NCBI GenBank assembly: GCA_039026555.1
Contig: JBCCMB010000145.1
Location: 1 to 6,890, forward strand
Direction: 5' to 3'
Origin: JBCCMB01 sp039026555
Lineage (GTDB): Bacteria > Pseudomonadota > Alphaproteobacteria > Caulobacterales > Hyphomonadaceae
DNA length: 6,890 nt
Positions 1-6,890 of this stretch are shown here, one piece after another. Position 1 is the first letter of the stretch, and the number at the start of each line of letters is the position of its first letter. The notes under the pieces are model-generated. The model ran no database searches and was not told where the DNA came from. It worked only from the letters and a program-made list of their open reading frames with translations. The position numbers and the translations under genes were made by a program.

Positions 1-579
<579 letters not shown>

Positions 580-630
580 CGGGCCATCCTTCCCTTAACG
601 ATAAGGACAATCCCTCAATATCGAGGCGAC

Positions 631-636
631 GGGAGG
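631..636 (+). promoter_or_regulatory. Ribosome binding site for the short-chain dehydrogenase
   Basis: GGGAGG lies 5 bases before the GTG at 642. It supports GTG as the initiation codon; the next methionine codons in frame lie well inside the Rossmann fold, so a later start would destroy the cofactor-binding motif. Confidence 0.6.
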
Positions 637-641
637 CGATT

Positions 642-1448
642 GTGGCGAGCGCCAATGGCCGGAAGAGCATTTTTGTTACAGGCGCGGCGTCCGGTATTGG
701 ACGCGCCACCGCCGAGCACTTTGCGCAACAAGGCTGGTTTTGCGGGCTCTTTGACGTGGACGCCGCCGGCTTAAAGCAGACGGCGGATACGATCGGCGCG
801 GACAATTGCGTCACAGGCGTATTCGACGTCCGCGATCGGAACGGCTGGGCGGACGCCATTACGCAATTCGCCGGTGCAACAAATGGCGACATGGACGTAC
901 TGTTCAACAATGCCGGCGTCGGCCGGCATGGCTGGTTTGAGGACATCCCCGCCGAAGATTCCGACTGGATTGTCGACGTCAATGTGAAAGGCGTCATCAA
1001 TGGCGTTTATGCGTCACTGCCTTTGCTGAAAAAGTCGAACGGCCGCATCATCAATGTCGCGTCCGCCGCCGGGCTGTACGGAGCGCCGCGGTTGGCGGTC
1101 TATTCAGCAACCAAATTCGCGGTACGCGGGCTGACCGAAGCGTTGGATGTGGAGTTCGAGAGCATTGGCGTCAGCTGTGTCAGCTTGATGCCCTTCTTTA
1201 TCGATACGCCGATTTTGAACATGCCGACCGGCGATGGCTCCAACCATGCGCTGTCAGACACGATCAAAGCGCAAAACTCGGACGTCTACCCTGTCTCCGA
1301 CGCCGCCGAACAAGCCTGGGAAGCCGCCCATGGCAAAGACTTGCACTACACGGTCGGCAAACGCGCGGCGCAAACACGCTTTTGGGCGCGCTTCATGCCC
1401 AAAAACGTGCGCAAGCAATTGCTAAAATCGCTTCCGTCTCGGGCGTAG
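642..1448 (+). CDS. Classical short-chain dehydrogenase/reductase (SDR), substrate unknown
   Basis: This is a 268-residue NAD(P)-dependent oxidoreductase of the classical SDR family. The cofactor motif TGAASGIG is at residues 13-20, and an acidic residue ends the second strand (FDVD, D38), which in this family favours NAD(H) over NADP(H). DVRD near 62-65 fits the adenine pocket and NNAG is at 89-92. The catalytic tetrad reads N114, S141, Y154 and K158 (YSATK), with the expected 13-residue Ser-Tyr spacing, so the enzyme should be active. After the fold there is a basic C-terminal tail from about 231 to 268 (HYTVGKRA, then FMPKNVRKQLLK) that many SDRs lack and that may bind substrate, lipid or a partner. 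The GTG start is chosen for the GGGAGG just upstream. The gene sits 62 bases after nadC on the same strand. The gap holds a small 5-bp stem (CCTTA/TAAGG, 593-606) without a T-run, so I see no clear terminator. Substrate cannot be named from sequence. Confidence 0.93.
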   Translation: MASANGRKSIFVTGAASGIGRATAEHFAQQGWFCGLFDVDAAGLKQTADTIGADNCVTGVFDVRDRNGWADAITQFAGATNGDMDVLFNNAGVGRHGWFEDIPAEDSDWIVDVNVKGVINGVYASLPLLKKSNGRIINVASAAGLYGAPRLAVYSATKFAVRGLTEALDVEFESIGVSCVSLMPFFIDTPILNMPTGDGSNHALSDTIKAQNSDVYPVSDAAEQAWEAAHGKDLHYTVGKRAAQTRFWARFMPKNVRKQLLKSLPSRA

Positions 1449-1462
1449 AACTTTGGTTTCGA

Positions 1463-2392
1463 TTAGGTCGCGCTGCGCGAAGCCGCTCGCGCCGCCCGAG
1501 CGTTCTGAGCGACCCGAATGGCGCGCCATTCAGATCCACGCGGAAAGCGGTAGAAAATGTGCGTGCCTATCCTCTCGGTCTTCACAAGCGAGCTCGACCA
1601 ATACGGATTCACGTAATTGGTGTGATAGTGCGTCGCAGCGCCGGTCAGCGTTTCAGGGTTGAGCCCCATCATGACGTTCGCCGCCACTTGTTCGGCGTCA
1701 TACCAATGGTCGCCACGCGGGCTTTGGCTCAGCGCGCCATCACAGGTGAAGGTGAACTGGCAGCCGGTGTTCCGATGCGAGCCTTGATAGACCACGCCGC
1801 AATAGGAATTGGGATAGCGGTGATCATTCACACGGTTCGCTACAACCTCGGCCACGGCCAACTGCCCAAGCGGGCTTTCCGAGCGCGCTTCATAATAGAC
1901 CGCCTCGGCGAGGCAGCGATGATCTTCACGATGCGTTTCCGCCAAATCCATATGCTTAGGCGCAAAGGTCGCGATCGTATCCAGCGCGCGGCCGTCTCGG
2001 GCGCGAGCGGCGTAAACGGTGAAAGCGGTTTCCGGCTGACGCTCTAGCGCGTATTCCACCGATTGCAGCCATGGATGGCTCAAAAGCGGCGCAACATCCT
2101 TCGGCCGCGCGATCTCTTCGGCGACGATAAGCGTCGCTAATTCAGCAACGTCGTAGCGAAAATCTTCTTCGGCGATTTGCGCATCGATCCGCGCATTGAT
2201 CGCGGGCGCGCCATAAGCGATGGCGGCTGCTCCGACCGCAAGGCCGGCGGCGCATTGACGCGCGTGACGCTTTTCTGCGTCGGACATGTTCGCCCACCTG
2301 TCAGCGACGGCTCTAACGGCCGACCAAACAAGCATGAGCTTGCCTAAAACGGATTTCAAGGAGGTAAACATCCCCATCAACACCCAAGCCAA
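1463..2392 (-). CDS. Membrane-anchored cell wall hydrolase, SleB family (Hydrolase_2)
   Basis: The C-terminal half (about residues 158-283 of 309) matches the SleB/CwlJ hydrolase domain: CLAEAVYYEARSE at 160-172, GQLAVAEVVANRV, CGVVYQ, CQFTFTCDG at 211-219, then ATHYHTNYVNPYW near 253-265. The family cleaves peptidoglycan glycan strands; E163 or E168 is the likely catalytic Glu. In non-sporulating Proteobacteria such proteins are thought to act on the wall during growth, not in spore germination. A hydrophobic segment at about 48-65 (CAAGLAVGAAAIAYGAPA) after a basic stretch (KRHAR) suggests an N-in anchor with the hydrolase in the periplasm. The start is uncertain. An in-frame TGA directly precedes the TTG at 2392, which sets the maximum length. 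ATG codons follow at 2377, 2371, 2335 and 2287, and the last has AGGTGG six bases upstream and would give a 274-residue protein beginning MSDAEKRH with the anchor intact. The stop (TAA) lies 14 bases from the convergent SDR stop. Confidence 0.9.
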   Translation of the reverse strand: MAWVLMGMFTSLKSVLGKLMLVWSAVRAVADRWANMSDAEKRHARQCAAGLAVGAAAIAYGAPAINARIDAQIAEEDFRYDVAELATLIVAEEIARPKDVAPLLSHPWLQSVEYALERQPETAFTVYAARARDGRALDTIATFAPKHMDLAETHREDHRCLAEAVYYEARSESPLGQLAVAEVVANRVNDHRYPNSYCGVVYQGSHRNTGCQFTFTCDGALSQSPRGDHWYDAEQVAANVMMGLNPETLTGAATHYHTNYVNPYWSSSLVKTERIGTHIFYRFPRGSEWRAIRVAQNARAARAASRSAT

Positions 2393-2624
2393 TCAAGCAA
2401 CAGATCGTTATTGTGACTATTTTGCGACACTCAGAAGAGCGCCGCCCGACCCATTACAGCGAATTCGTCCCAAGCGCGTATATGACTGCTCTCGGGTAAA
2501 TAGCAAGCCCTCAAACTACGGACGGATACCGCGCGATCGTCTGCAAGAACTGAGATTTTTGAATTCTACTCACAGGCGAAATGCTGAAAGTGTGTCGTTG
2601 CCAATCGCGCAAGGCCTTCAAACA

Positions 2625-2640
2625 TAAAGGAATCCTTAAC
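2625..2640 (+). promoter_or_regulatory. Possible CtrA box with an internal GANTC methylation site
   Basis: The sequence reads TAAA, seven bases, then TTAAC. This is one mismatch from the alphaproteobacterial CtrA consensus TTAA-N7-TTAAC. The spacer contains GAATC (2630-2634), a CcrM-type GANTC site, and the right half reads TTAACCCT, one mismatch from the TTAACCAT half-site. It lies about 230 bases upstream of the longest hydrolase start. Such a short motif can arise by chance, so this is a candidate only. Confidence 0.25.
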
Positions 2641-2659
2641 CCTTGAAACACACTCGCGT

Positions 2660-2680
2660 CACGTGTGCCATCCACACGTG
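2660..2680. repeat. Perfect 8-bp inverted repeat CACGTGTG/CACACGTG
   Basis: CACGTGTG (2660-2667) is followed by a 5-base loop (CCATC) and its exact reverse complement CACACGTG (2673-2680). Three further pairs (2655-2657 with 2683-2685) can form beyond a two-base mismatch. It lies about 75 bases after the ppdK stop on the minus strand, where a transcript end is expected, but there is no strong U-run after it (GUGUGUUUC follows a few bases later). It could be a weak or Rho-assisted terminator, an mRNA 3'-end stabiliser, or a dimeric regulator site. Confidence 0.5.
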
Positions 2681-2724
2681 TTGCGGCGTTGTCACACTGG
2701 TCACGATTTCGCGAGAGACGTCCG

Positions 2725-2745
2725 AACGTCGCGGCGATAACGTCG
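2725..2745. repeat. 7-bp direct repeat AACGTCG with 7-bp spacer
   Basis: AACGTCG occurs at 2725-2731 and again at 2739-2745, separated by exactly seven bases (CGGCGAT), starting 9 bases past the ppdK stop. A third ACGTC at 2718-2722 pairs with the first copy as GACGT-CCGA-ACGTC (2717-2730). The role is unknown; it may be structure in the ppdK 3' UTR or chance. Confidence 0.35.
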
Positions 2746-2754
2746 GCTTCGCGT

Positions 2755-5442
2755 CTAGCCCTCTGATTTGAGCGCGGCGTGCGCCGCCGCCAAACGCGCG
2801 ATCGGAACCCTATAAGGCGAACACGAGACGTAATCGAGACCTGTTTCATTGCAGAATTCGACGGAGGCCGGGTCTGCGCCATGCTCACCGCAAATGCCCA
2901 ATTTCAGATCCGGTTTGACCGACCGCCCACGCTCCGCGCCCATGCGAACGAGCTCGCCAACGCCTTCGCGATCGATCGTCACGAACGGATCTTTTTCGTA
3001 TATGCCTTTGTCCTCATAGACTTTGAGGAAGCGCGCCGCGTCGTCCCGGCTAATGCCCAGCGCCGTTTGCGTAAGGTCATTCGTGCCAAAGGAGAAAAAT
3101 TCCGCTTCTTCGGCGATATCCGCAGCCCGAATGGCCGCGCGAGGCAGCTCGATCATGGTGCCGACCATATAGTCGACCTTATCGCCCTTCTCCGCGAAGA
3201 CCTCATCCGCCATGGCGACGATCCGAGCACGCATCAAAGCAAGTTCTTTGCGCGTCGCCACCAACGGCACCATGATTTCCGCAACCGGCGCACGACCCGT
3301 CGCCGCTTTCACTTCCAACGCAGCTTGGAAAATCGCCCGCGCCTGCATTTCGTAGATTTCCGGATAGGTGACGCCCAAACGACAGCCGCGATGGCCCAGC
3401 ATAGGATTGCTCTCATGCAGTTCGGCGGCCCGCGCTTTGAGAACATCTATATCGACGCCAGCTGTTTTCGCGACTTCGGCCATTTCCTCGTCGGAATGCG
3501 GGAGGAATTCGTGCAATGGCGGATCCAACAGACGGATGGTGCAAGGACGATCTTCCATAATGTGGAAAATCTCAGCAAAATCACTCTGTTGCATTGGAAG
3601 CAATTGGTCCAAAGCCGCGCGGCGGCCGCGCTCGTCGTTCGACAAAATCATCGCGCGCACCACGGGAATGCGCTCCGCGTCGAAGAACATGTGCTCCGTG
3701 CGGCAAAGACCGATGCCCTCCGCGCCGAAATTCTTCGCCGTTTCAACGTCCGCAGGCGTTTCAGCGTTGGCGCGGACACGTAAGCGTCGCGCTTCGTCAG
3801 CCCACACCATCAATTCCGCAAAATCGCCGGAGAGATCAGGCTCCACCATGGCCGCTTCGCCGACTAGAACTTGGCCGTTTGCGCCGTCCACCGTGATGAC
3901 GTCGCCTTCTTTCAGCTCGCGACCAGCGACGCGCACCACGCCCGCTTGCGTGTCGATCTGTAAACTGCCGGCGCCGCACACGCACGGCCGGCCCATGCCG
4001 CGCGCCACAACGGCGGCGTGAGACGTCATGCCGCCGCGCGCGGTGACGATCGCTTTGGCCGCATGCATGCCGTGAATGTCTTCCGGGCTGGTTTCAACGC
4101 GCACGAGGATAACGGCTTCGCCTTGCGCGGCTTTGTCAGCGGCTTGATCGCTGTCGAACACGATTTTACCCACCGCCGCGCCGGGGCTAGCCGGCAGGCC
4201 GGAGACGAAGACGTCGCGCTCCGCATCTTCCGCGATTGTGGGGTGTAGCAATTGATCCAGCTGGCCTGGGTCCAGGCGCAATACCGCCTCGCTTTCTGAG
4301 ATGAGGCCCTCTTTGCACATCTCCACCGCCAAGCGCAGCGCGGCGCCGGCCGTGCGCTTGCCGCCGCGCGTTTGCAGCATGTAAAGCGTGCCGCGCTCGA
4401 CTGTGAATTCAATGTCCTGCATGTCGCGATAATGGCCTTCCAGCCGGTTCGCGACGTCTAGAAGCTGCTGGTAAACCTCCGGCATGGCCTCTTCCAGAGA
4501 GGGATCGTCCGATCCGATCTCGGCCGCCCGCACATTGGAGATCGGCGCCGGGGTGCGGATGCCCGCCACCACATCTTCGCCCTGGGCGTTGATGAGATAC
4601 TCGCCGTAGAAGCTCTTTTCGCCGGTCGACGGGTCGCGCGTGAAGCAGACGCCGGTCGCCGAGGTGTCGCCCATATTGCCGAACACCATGGATTGCACAT
4701 TCACCGCCGTACCCCATTCGGTCGGGATGTCGTTCAGCTTGCGGTAAGTGATGGCGCGGTCATTCATCCACGATCCGAACACGGCGCCCACTGCGCCCCA
4801 CAATTGGTCCATCGGATCTTCGGGAAATGGCGTGGTGTGATGTTTGGCGACGGCTGTTTTGTACTGGCCGATAATGTCCAGCCAATCCTCAGCCGTCAGC
4901 TCGGTGTCGAGCGTGTATTCATTGGCGTCTTTATAATCATCCAGAATGTGCTCGAAAATGTCGTGGCTGAGGTCTAGCACCACATTCGAGTACATCTGGA
5001 TGAAGCGGCGATAGCTGTCATAAGCGAAGCGCTTGTCGCCAGAGAGCTTGGCCAGACCTTCAACCGTCGTGTCGTTGAGGCCGAGGTTTAGCACCGTGTC
5101 CATCATGCCGGGCATAGATGCGCGTGCGCCGGACCGGACCGACACAAGAAGCGGGTTGGCGGCGTCGCCAAAGGCTTTACCGGCCTTTTGCTCCAGGGTC
5201 TTCAGCGAAATCGCGACCTGCTCGGCAAGATCGGACGGGTAATTCCGATCCAGCTTGTAAAACTCGGTGCAAACTTCGGTTGTGATGGTGAAACCGGGTG
5301 GAACCGGCAGCCCCAGCTTGGCCATTTCCGCCAGATTGGCGCCCTTGCCGCCGAGCAAATCTCGTAAGGACGCGTCGCCGTCGGACGATCCGCCGCCGAA
5401 ATCATAGACCCATTTGGTCATCGTCATCGCATCCCCGGCCAT
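2755..5442 (-). CDS. ppdK: Pyruvate, phosphate dikinase
   Basis: PPDK interconverts pyruvate + ATP + Pi and PEP + AMP + PPi in the cytoplasm, serving gluconeogenesis or PPi-dependent glycolysis. The 895-residue length fits the bacterial enzyme (about 870-900). Domains in order: N-terminal nucleotide-binding (ATP-grasp) region about 10-360 with GGKGANLAEM at 31-40, RSGARASMPGMMDT at 103-116 and MLQTRGGKRT at 355-364; swivelling phosphohistidine domain about 410-530 with GGMTSHAAVVARG at 470-482, where H475 is the phosphocarrier and T473 matches the residue phosphorylated by PDRP-type regulators in plants and bacteria; C-terminal PEP/pyruvate TIM barrel about 540-893 with GLCRTEHMFF, GHRGCRLG, GTMIELPRAA, FGTNDLTQ and GICGEHGADP, where C851 is the catalytic acid/base. 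All key residues are present. AGGAG at 5453-5457 supports the ATG at 5442, although many homologues begin near the ATG at 5421 (MTKWVY) and ATG 5427 is also possible. It follows glyS by 16 bases. Confidence 0.97.
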   Translation of the reverse strand: MAGDAMTMTKWVYDFGGGSSDGDASLRDLLGGKGANLAEMAKLGLPVPPGFTITTEVCTEFYKLDRNYPSDLAEQVAISLKTLEQKAGKAFGDAANPLLVSVRSGARASMPGMMDTVLNLGLNDTTVEGLAKLSGDKRFAYDSYRRFIQMYSNVVLDLSHDIFEHILDDYKDANEYTLDTELTAEDWLDIIGQYKTAVAKHHTTPFPEDPMDQLWGAVGAVFGSWMNDRAITYRKLNDIPTEWGTAVNVQSMVFGNMGDTSATGVCFTRDPSTGEKSFYGEYLINAQGEDVVAGIRTPAPISNVRAAEIGSDDPSLEEAMPEVYQQLLDVANRLEGHYRDMQDIEFTVERGTLYMLQTRGGKRTAGAALRLAVEMCKEGLISESEAVLRLDPGQLDQLLHPTIAEDAERDVFVSGLPASPGAAVGKIVFDSDQAADKAAQGEAVILVRVETSPEDIHGMHAAKAIVTARGGMTSHAAVVARGMGRPCVCGAGSLQIDTQAGVVRVAGRELKEGDVITVDGANGQVLVGEAAMVEPDLSGDFAELMVWADEARRLRVRANAETPADVETAKNFGAEGIGLCRTEHMFFDAERIPVVRAMILSNDERGRRAALDQLLPMQQSDFAEIFHIMEDRPCTIRLLDPPLHEFLPHSDEEMAEVAKTAGVDIDVLKARAAELHESNPMLGHRGCRLGVTYPEIYEMQARAIFQAALEVKAATGRAPVAEIMVPLVATRKELALMRARIVAMADEVFAEKGDKVDYMVGTMIELPRAAIRAADIAEEAEFFSFGTNDLTQTALGISRDDAARFLKVYEDKGIYEKDPFVTIDREGVGELVRMGAERGRSVKPDLKLGICGEHGADPASVEFCNETGLDYVSCSPYRVPIARLAAAHAALKSEG

Positions 5443-5452
5443 CGCTCAAATG

Positions 5453-5457
5453 CTCCT
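5453..5457 (-). promoter_or_regulatory. Ribosome binding site for ppdK
   Basis: On the minus strand AGGAG lies one base past the glyS TAG and 10 bases before the ATG at 5442. The spacing is slightly long but fits this start better than the ATG codons at 5427 and 5421, which have only a GGGGA nearby. The tight position suggests that translation of ppdK follows that of glyS on one mRNA. Confidence 0.5.
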
Positions 5458-5458
5458 A

Positions 5459-6890
5459 CTAACCTTCAATCTTGGAAAAATCGGCCACGCGGCCCATCGA
5501 GGATCTGATCTGCGCCAAAAGCGTAAGACGATTCGAGCGGACATCGCTGTCATCCGCATTCACCGTCACGCTTTCGAAGAAATCGTCTAATGGGGCTCGC
5601 AATTGGCTTAACGCCGCCATGGCCGCCTCAAAATCCTCGGCTTCAAGCGCCCCCGCGGCGCTCGTTTCACACGTCAGAAGGGCTGCATGCAAAGCATGTT
5701 CCGACGTCTCGGACAAGAGTGCGTCGTTGACTGTCCCGGAATAGGTCACGCCATCCTTTTTTTCCTCCTTAGACAGAATATTTGAGGCGCGCTTATGGAG
5801 CGCTAGCAGATCGGCTCCGTCTTCGGTTTCCAAGAACGCCCCCAGCGCCTCAACACGCTTCACGATGAGCACGAGATCATCCTCGCCAAGCGAAAACACC
5901 GCATCGATCAAATCGTGCCGCTGACCCTGGTCGCGGAGATAGACTTTGAGGCGATCCGCGAAGAAGGCGATAAGGTCGTTAACAGGCCCTCTGAAGCTAC
6001 GCCCAGACCAAGATTTTGAGTATGAGCCGGTCTTCTCGCCCGAAAGATTATAGCCTGCGCCCTCGATCGCGCGAGCAATTACTTCGAAGCGCGACGCCAA
6101 AACGTCGCTCAAGGTCAAACGAACGCTATTCTCCAACACCAACCGGACCACGCCCAGCGCCGCCCGTCTCAGAGCGAACGGATCTTTCGAGCCGGTCGGC
6201 TTTTCGTCAATCGCCCAGAAGCCGACGAGGGTATCCAGCTTGTCCGCCAGCGCGACGGCGACGGCGCTCGGTTCGGTCGGGATCGCGTCGGAGGGGCCTT
6301 TGGGCTTGTAATGGTCGCGGATCGCGTCGGCGATGTGGGGCGCGGCGCCCTCCTCCAGCGCGTAATAGCGGCCCATCACGCCTTCCAACTCTGGAAACTC
6401 GAACACCATCTCGGAGACGAGGTCGCACTTGGCGAGGCGCGCGGCTTTTTCCGCCATATCAGGGTCTGCGCCTACTTTTGGCGCCAATTCGCGCGCTAGG
6501 GCTGCGACACGTTCCGCCTTGTCTTTCACGCTGCCTAGCTTTTCGTGGAAAACGATTTTACCCAGCGCGTCGAACCGGCTTTCCAAGGGCTCTCGCCGGT
6601 CATTGTCCCAGAAAAACCGCGCATCGCTGAGCCGGGCGGACAAGACTTTAGCGTTGCCGGCGGCGATCTTCTTGCCGCCATCCTTGGCTTTGAGGTTCGC
6701 CACCACGATGAATTTGGGGGCTAGGCCGCCCGTTTTAGGATCTCGCACGGCGAAATATTTCTGGTGCGTGCGCATGGAGAGGGTGATCACTTCGGCCGGC
6801 AAATCCAGAAACTCCGGATCCATCTCGCCCATCACCACCACGGGCCATTCGGCGAGGCCGGCGACCTCTTCTAAAAGCCCAGGATCGTCG
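5459..6890 (-). CDS. glyS: Glycine--tRNA ligase beta subunit, 3' part
   Basis: GlyS is the beta subunit of the bacterial heterotetrameric glycyl-tRNA synthetase. It binds tRNA-Gly while the alpha subunit GlyQ carries the aminoacylation site. The gene is cut by the right window edge. About 476 residues are visible, and bacterial GlyS is usually near 690-720, so about 215-240 N-terminal residues lie outside. The reading frame runs open to base 6890 (DDPGLLEEVAGLAEWP precedes the GTG at 6841), so that GTG is an internal valine. Family motifs: MRTHQKYFAV, ARLSDARFFWDND, HEKLGSVKDKAERV, GVMGRYYA, then ALADKLDTLVGFW and PTGSKDPFALRRAALG of the HD-like core. A DALR-type anticodon-binding C-terminus ends with DDFFESVTVNADD and RLTLLAQIR. 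No frameshift is seen. The TAG stop is 16 bases before the ppdK start, indicating a glyS-ppdK operon; glyQ would be expected upstream, beyond the window. Confidence 0.96.
   Translation of the reverse strand, partial: DDPGLLEEVAGLAEWPVVVMGEMDPEFLDLPAEVITLSMRTHQKYFAVRDPKTGGLAPKFIVVANLKAKDGGKKIAAGNAKVLSARLSDARFFWDNDRREPLESRFDALGKIVFHEKLGSVKDKAERVAALARELAPKVGADPDMAEKAARLAKCDLVSEMVFEFPELEGVMGRYYALEEGAAPHIADAIRDHYKPKGPSDAIPTEPSAVAVALADKLDTLVGFWAIDEKPTGSKDPFALRRAALGVVRLVLENSVRLTLSDVLASRFEVIARAIEGAGYNLSGEKTGSYSKSWSGRSFRGPVNDLIAFFADRLKVYLRDQGQRHDLIDAVFSLGEDDLVLIVKRVEALGAFLETEDGADLLALHKRASNILSKEEKKDGVTYSGTVNDALLSETSEHALHAALLTCETSAAGALEAEDFEAAMAALSQLRAPLDDFFESVTVNADDSDVRSNRLTLLAQIRSSMGRVADFSKIEG

Larger units (their letters stand above)
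2393..2754. other. Gene-free stretch between ppdK and the hydrolase gene
   Basis: These 362 bases follow the ppdK stop and precede the hydrolase gene on the minus strand. I find no convincing coding region, tRNA or riboswitch fold. The end near ppdK holds a 7-bp direct repeat and the perfect inverted repeat listed separately, and the middle holds a CtrA-box-like sequence. The stretch should contain the 3' end of the ppdK transcript and the hydrolase promoter. The best sigma70-like pair I can see on the minus strand is weak: TTGCTA then TATACG about 18 bases later, roughly 2455-2510, so I do not call it as a promoter. Confidence 0.6.

Noticed and set aside
593..606. CCTTA-ACGA-TAAGG hairpin between nadC and the SDR as a terminator
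   Set aside because: The stem is only 5 bp, AT-rich and without a T-run, too weak to call. The TTAACGAT in it resembles a CtrA half-site but has no partner half.
1382..2047. Plus-strand open frame of 221 codons across the SDR end and the hydrolase
   Set aside because: It is antisense to the conserved SleB domain and out of frame with the SDR, with low-complexity basic composition and no motif.
2357..2364. Consensus-like Shine-Dalgarno AAGGAGGT on the plus strand
   Set aside because: No ATG, GTG or TTG follows at a usable distance. On the minus strand the same bases encode Thr-Ser-Leu within the longest form of the hydrolase, so the match is probably chance.
2286..2627. Plus-strand 113-codon frame entering the gene-free stretch
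   Set aside because: Its first third is antisense to the hydrolase N-terminus and the rest has no motif. I see no ribosome binding site at its start.
2779..3783. Plus-strand open frame of 334 codons opposite ppdK
   Set aside because: It lies wholly antisense to the well-supported ppdK C-terminal domain. It is Arg/His-rich with no recognisable domain and reflects GC-biased codon positions of the true gene.
6016..6630. Plus-strand open frame of 204 codons opposite glyS
   Set aside because: Extremely Arg/Ser/Pro-rich translation antisense to conserved GlyS motifs; a shadow frame.
6839..6841. GTG as the glyS start codon
   Set aside because: Conserved GlyS sequence continues in frame upstream to the window edge, so this is an internal valine codon of a truncated gene.

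Overview
The window reads as ordinary chromosomal DNA from an alphaproteobacterium with moderately high GC. This rests on recognisable protein families, an intact glyS-ppdK pair in a tight operon, and the style of the SleB-like cell-wall hydrolase. Hyphomonadaceae, Maricaulales or Caulobacterales relatives are plausible, but I cannot fix the genus by eye. I see no insertion sequence, phage gene, CRISPR array, tRNA or rRNA.

Layout: bases 1-579 hold the 3' two thirds of nadC (quinolinate phosphoribosyltransferase, NAD synthesis) on the plus strand, cut by the left edge. After a 62-base gap comes a complete classical short-chain dehydrogenase/reductase (642-1448, plus strand, GTG start). It converges, with only 14 bases between stop codons, on a minus-strand gene (1463-2392). 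That gene encodes a membrane-anchored SleB-family (Hydrolase_2) cell-wall hydrolase.

A 362-base gene-free stretch (2393-2754) separates the hydrolase from ppdK. It holds an 8-bp perfect inverted repeat, a 7-bp direct repeat and a sequence resembling a CtrA box with a GANTC site inside it. ppdK (pyruvate phosphate dikinase, 2755-5442, minus) follows glyS (glycyl-tRNA synthetase beta subunit, 5459-6890, minus, cut by the right edge) with a 16-base gap, so glyS and ppdK very probably share a transcript.

Functionally the genes are core metabolism (NAD synthesis, pyruvate/PEP interconversion), translation (glycine tRNA charging) and envelope maintenance. I did not find a convincing new multi-gene system. 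The points most worth a second look are the glyS-ppdK coupling, where PPDK in its pyruvate-forming direction uses the AMP and PPi that an aminoacyl-tRNA synthetase releases, and the possible cell-cycle control site upstream of the hydrolase.
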